From contig NC_054709.1 in the NCBI RefSeq assembly GCF_016097555.1, forward strand, positions 32,439,299 to 32,503,298: a stretch of DNA of 64,000 nucleotides. The letters are read 5' to 3'. Made by a program: the position numbers and the translations under genes. Source of the stretch: Gigantopelta aegis (Eukaryota > Mollusca > Gastropoda > Neomphalida > Peltospiridae). Positions 62,401 to 64,000 of the stretch are shown here, one piece after another (position 1 is the stretch's first letter; each line of letters starts with the position of its first letter). Under the pieces are notes generated by a model. It was not told the DNA's origin, did no database searches, and was given only the letters and a program-made list of their open reading frames with translations.

Positions 62401-63020
62401 TACATGCTCTCAGTGATTACTGGAGGTGTCCTTTTTAAACATTACATACTCGGTGATTACTGGAGGTGCCCTTTTTAAACATTACATGCACTCAATGATT
62501 ACTGGAGGTGCCCTTTTTAAACATTACATACACTCAATGATTACTGGAGGTGTCCTTTTTAAACATTACATGTACTCAGTGATTACTGGAGGTACCCTTT
62601 TTAAACATTACATGCTCAGTGATTACTGGAGGTGCCCTTTTTAAACATTACATACTCAGTGATTACTGGAGGTACCCTTTTTAAACATTACATGCACTCA
62701 ATGATTACTGGAGGTACCCTTTTTAAACATTACATGCTCACAGTGATTACTGGAGGTGTCCTTTTTAAACATTACATGTACTCAGTGATTACTGGAGGTG
62801 TCCTTTTTAAACATTACATGTACTCAGTGATTACTGGAGGTGCCCTTTTTAAACATTACATGTACTCAGTGATTACTGGAGGTGCCCTTTTTAAACATTA
62901 CATGCTCTCAATAATTACTGGAGGTGCCCTTTTTAAACATTACATGCTCTCAATTATTACTGGAGGTGCCCTTTTTAAACATTACATCCACTCAGTGATT
63001 ACTGGAGGTGTCCTTTTTAA
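59444..63020. repeat. 42-bp minisatellite with higher-order structure, about 85 copies
   Basis: Unit GATTACTGGAGGTGCCCTTT then TTAAACATTACATGTACTCA and GT. Variants: TGCTCTCA, TGCACTCA, TACTCA (39 bp) and ACATGGAGGTA. Blocks of about 500 bp and about 960-990 bp are repeated (for example 60078 and 60581; 60804 and 61796; 61325 and 62287). Lies in Amph intron 1, starting about 65 bp from the exon 2 acceptor. Confidence 0.96.
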
Positions 63021-64000
63021 ATGTTCTACCTAGAAAAATAATCCATCCCTGATTATTATGAAGAACAACTGTCAAAAGGTTGTAGAAGTTCAGAAAATGA
63101 TTTCAAGTTAATAATCTCTGGGTACAATATTTCAAAAGCTTAGGTAACCAGAAGTCACTTCATGTGAGTTTTATTTAGGTAACCGATTGTTCAGTTGTGT
63201 GAATATAGTTCTCATAACCCATGAGTTAGGCCTACCTAATCCTAAAACACTTGAACTACGGTTCTGTGCTACACTGGTGGTTCAAATGTATTTAAAAACA
63301 AAGTGAATTTTACTTTGATTACTGATATACATGAGTCATCACACGCGAAAACCTACAACTTAGCATGACGTGGCTCAAAGTTTGCGTTGTTTGTTTTGAA
63401 GAATGACATCTTCTTCTTTACATGAAGATCAATTTAAAGTAAACATACATCTGTATGTACAATAGTTTTTGGTTACTATTTTATATTTTGTACCTGAGAA
63501 CATTGGTCAAGATTGTTAGTGATACCATCAGTACTTTGATACACATTTACAAGCATAGGGAGAAGTCCTATATATCGATATGATATGCAAATATCTCACG
63601 TTTTTATAACATGCATGATTATACATTATCAGCAACTTTTCCAGAAGTTATATACAATATTCATAAGTTAGACCAAACATCAAATTAGGATCGTATTGGG
63701 TTGCATGGGTCTACCACTCGGTTAGGCCTCCCTGTTCTGTGGACTACAATCAACATCACTATTTCTACTCCTAAATCATTTCCTACAAAAAAAAAAAAAA
63801 TCTTTAACAATACTACATGTTTAGTTATTTATTTTACCATCGTTTGCAAACAAATTTACTGTCGTCTGCACACACATTGCAGTACAGTAACAGAAACGTT
63901 TCATTTATATACCTTTATTATACAGTCTTGGCTTTTGAAAAACAAAGACGCTTTTGAAAAACAAAGACGAGTGAAACTCGCACGCCTCAAAATGCTTAGG
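63021..64000. other. Unique-looking intron 1 sequence, no exon found
   Basis: AT-rich, without SINEs. A short A run lies near 63786 and a duplicated GCTTTTGAAAAACAAAGACG at 63931-63970. Amph exon 1 was searched for here by eye and not found. Confidence 0.5.

Noticed and set aside
59650..63033. Repeated frames of the type ITGGALFKHYMYSV as a repeat protein
   Set aside because: The 42-bp unit is a multiple of three, so frames stay open by default. They are cut by variants of 39-43 bp and lie in an intron array with no start or splice context.
63494..63568. Minus-strand exon-like piece ending in NNLDQCSQ|GTACAA
   Set aside because: Open frame and plausible borders, but no family recognised and it does not fit Amph exon 1. 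It could be an unknown exon; a transcriptome match would settle it.

Overview
This is metazoan nuclear DNA with a very heavy load of short repeats. The repeat types (tRNA-headed SINEs, small terminal-inverted-repeat elements, and a dispersed repeat containing the phrase CAAGGGCCATAACTCTG) and the invertebrate-like protein sequences suggest a mollusc, possibly a gastropod; that placement is from recall and is not proven here. Only two protein-coding genes can be supported, both split into exons on the minus strand.

Right-hand edge of the first gene: positions 1995-4475 carry the first two coding exons of NDUFA8, a twin-CX9C accessory subunit of mitochondrial complex I. Its remaining exon(s) lie left of base 1. 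Positions 4476-9900 are SINEs, small DNA-transposon-like elements and a 200-N assembly gap at 9468-9667 whose two flanks duplicate each other. Positions 9900-15227 are AT-rich and almost free of SINEs, and may include a long 3' UTR of the next gene.

Positions 15228-59377 carry an amphiphysin/BIN1-like gene (Amph): 13 coding exons, 471 residues, in perfect phase from the second BAR exon to the stop codon after a C-terminal SH3 domain. Exon 1 (the N-terminal amphipathic helix) was not found and probably lies beyond 64000. The encoded protein bends or senses membrane curvature through the BAR domain and recruits proline-rich partners through the SH3 domain.

The introns are packed with at least 30 SINE copies or fragments, built from several tRNA-like heads combined with two or three tails, plus MITEs, a solo LTR, two LINE remnants and about a dozen minisatellites. 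The most striking feature is that several minisatellites are made of the gene's own exon-intron junctions: about 50 copies of the exon 12 donor in intron 12, about 12 copies of the exon 7 donor in intron 7, five copies of the exon 14 acceptor in intron 13, and a tandem half-copy of exon 9 with its donor. A second oddity is one SINE (54625-57765) in which two separate internal segments have each expanded into a tandem array. No RNA genes, CRISPR arrays or viral genes are supported.
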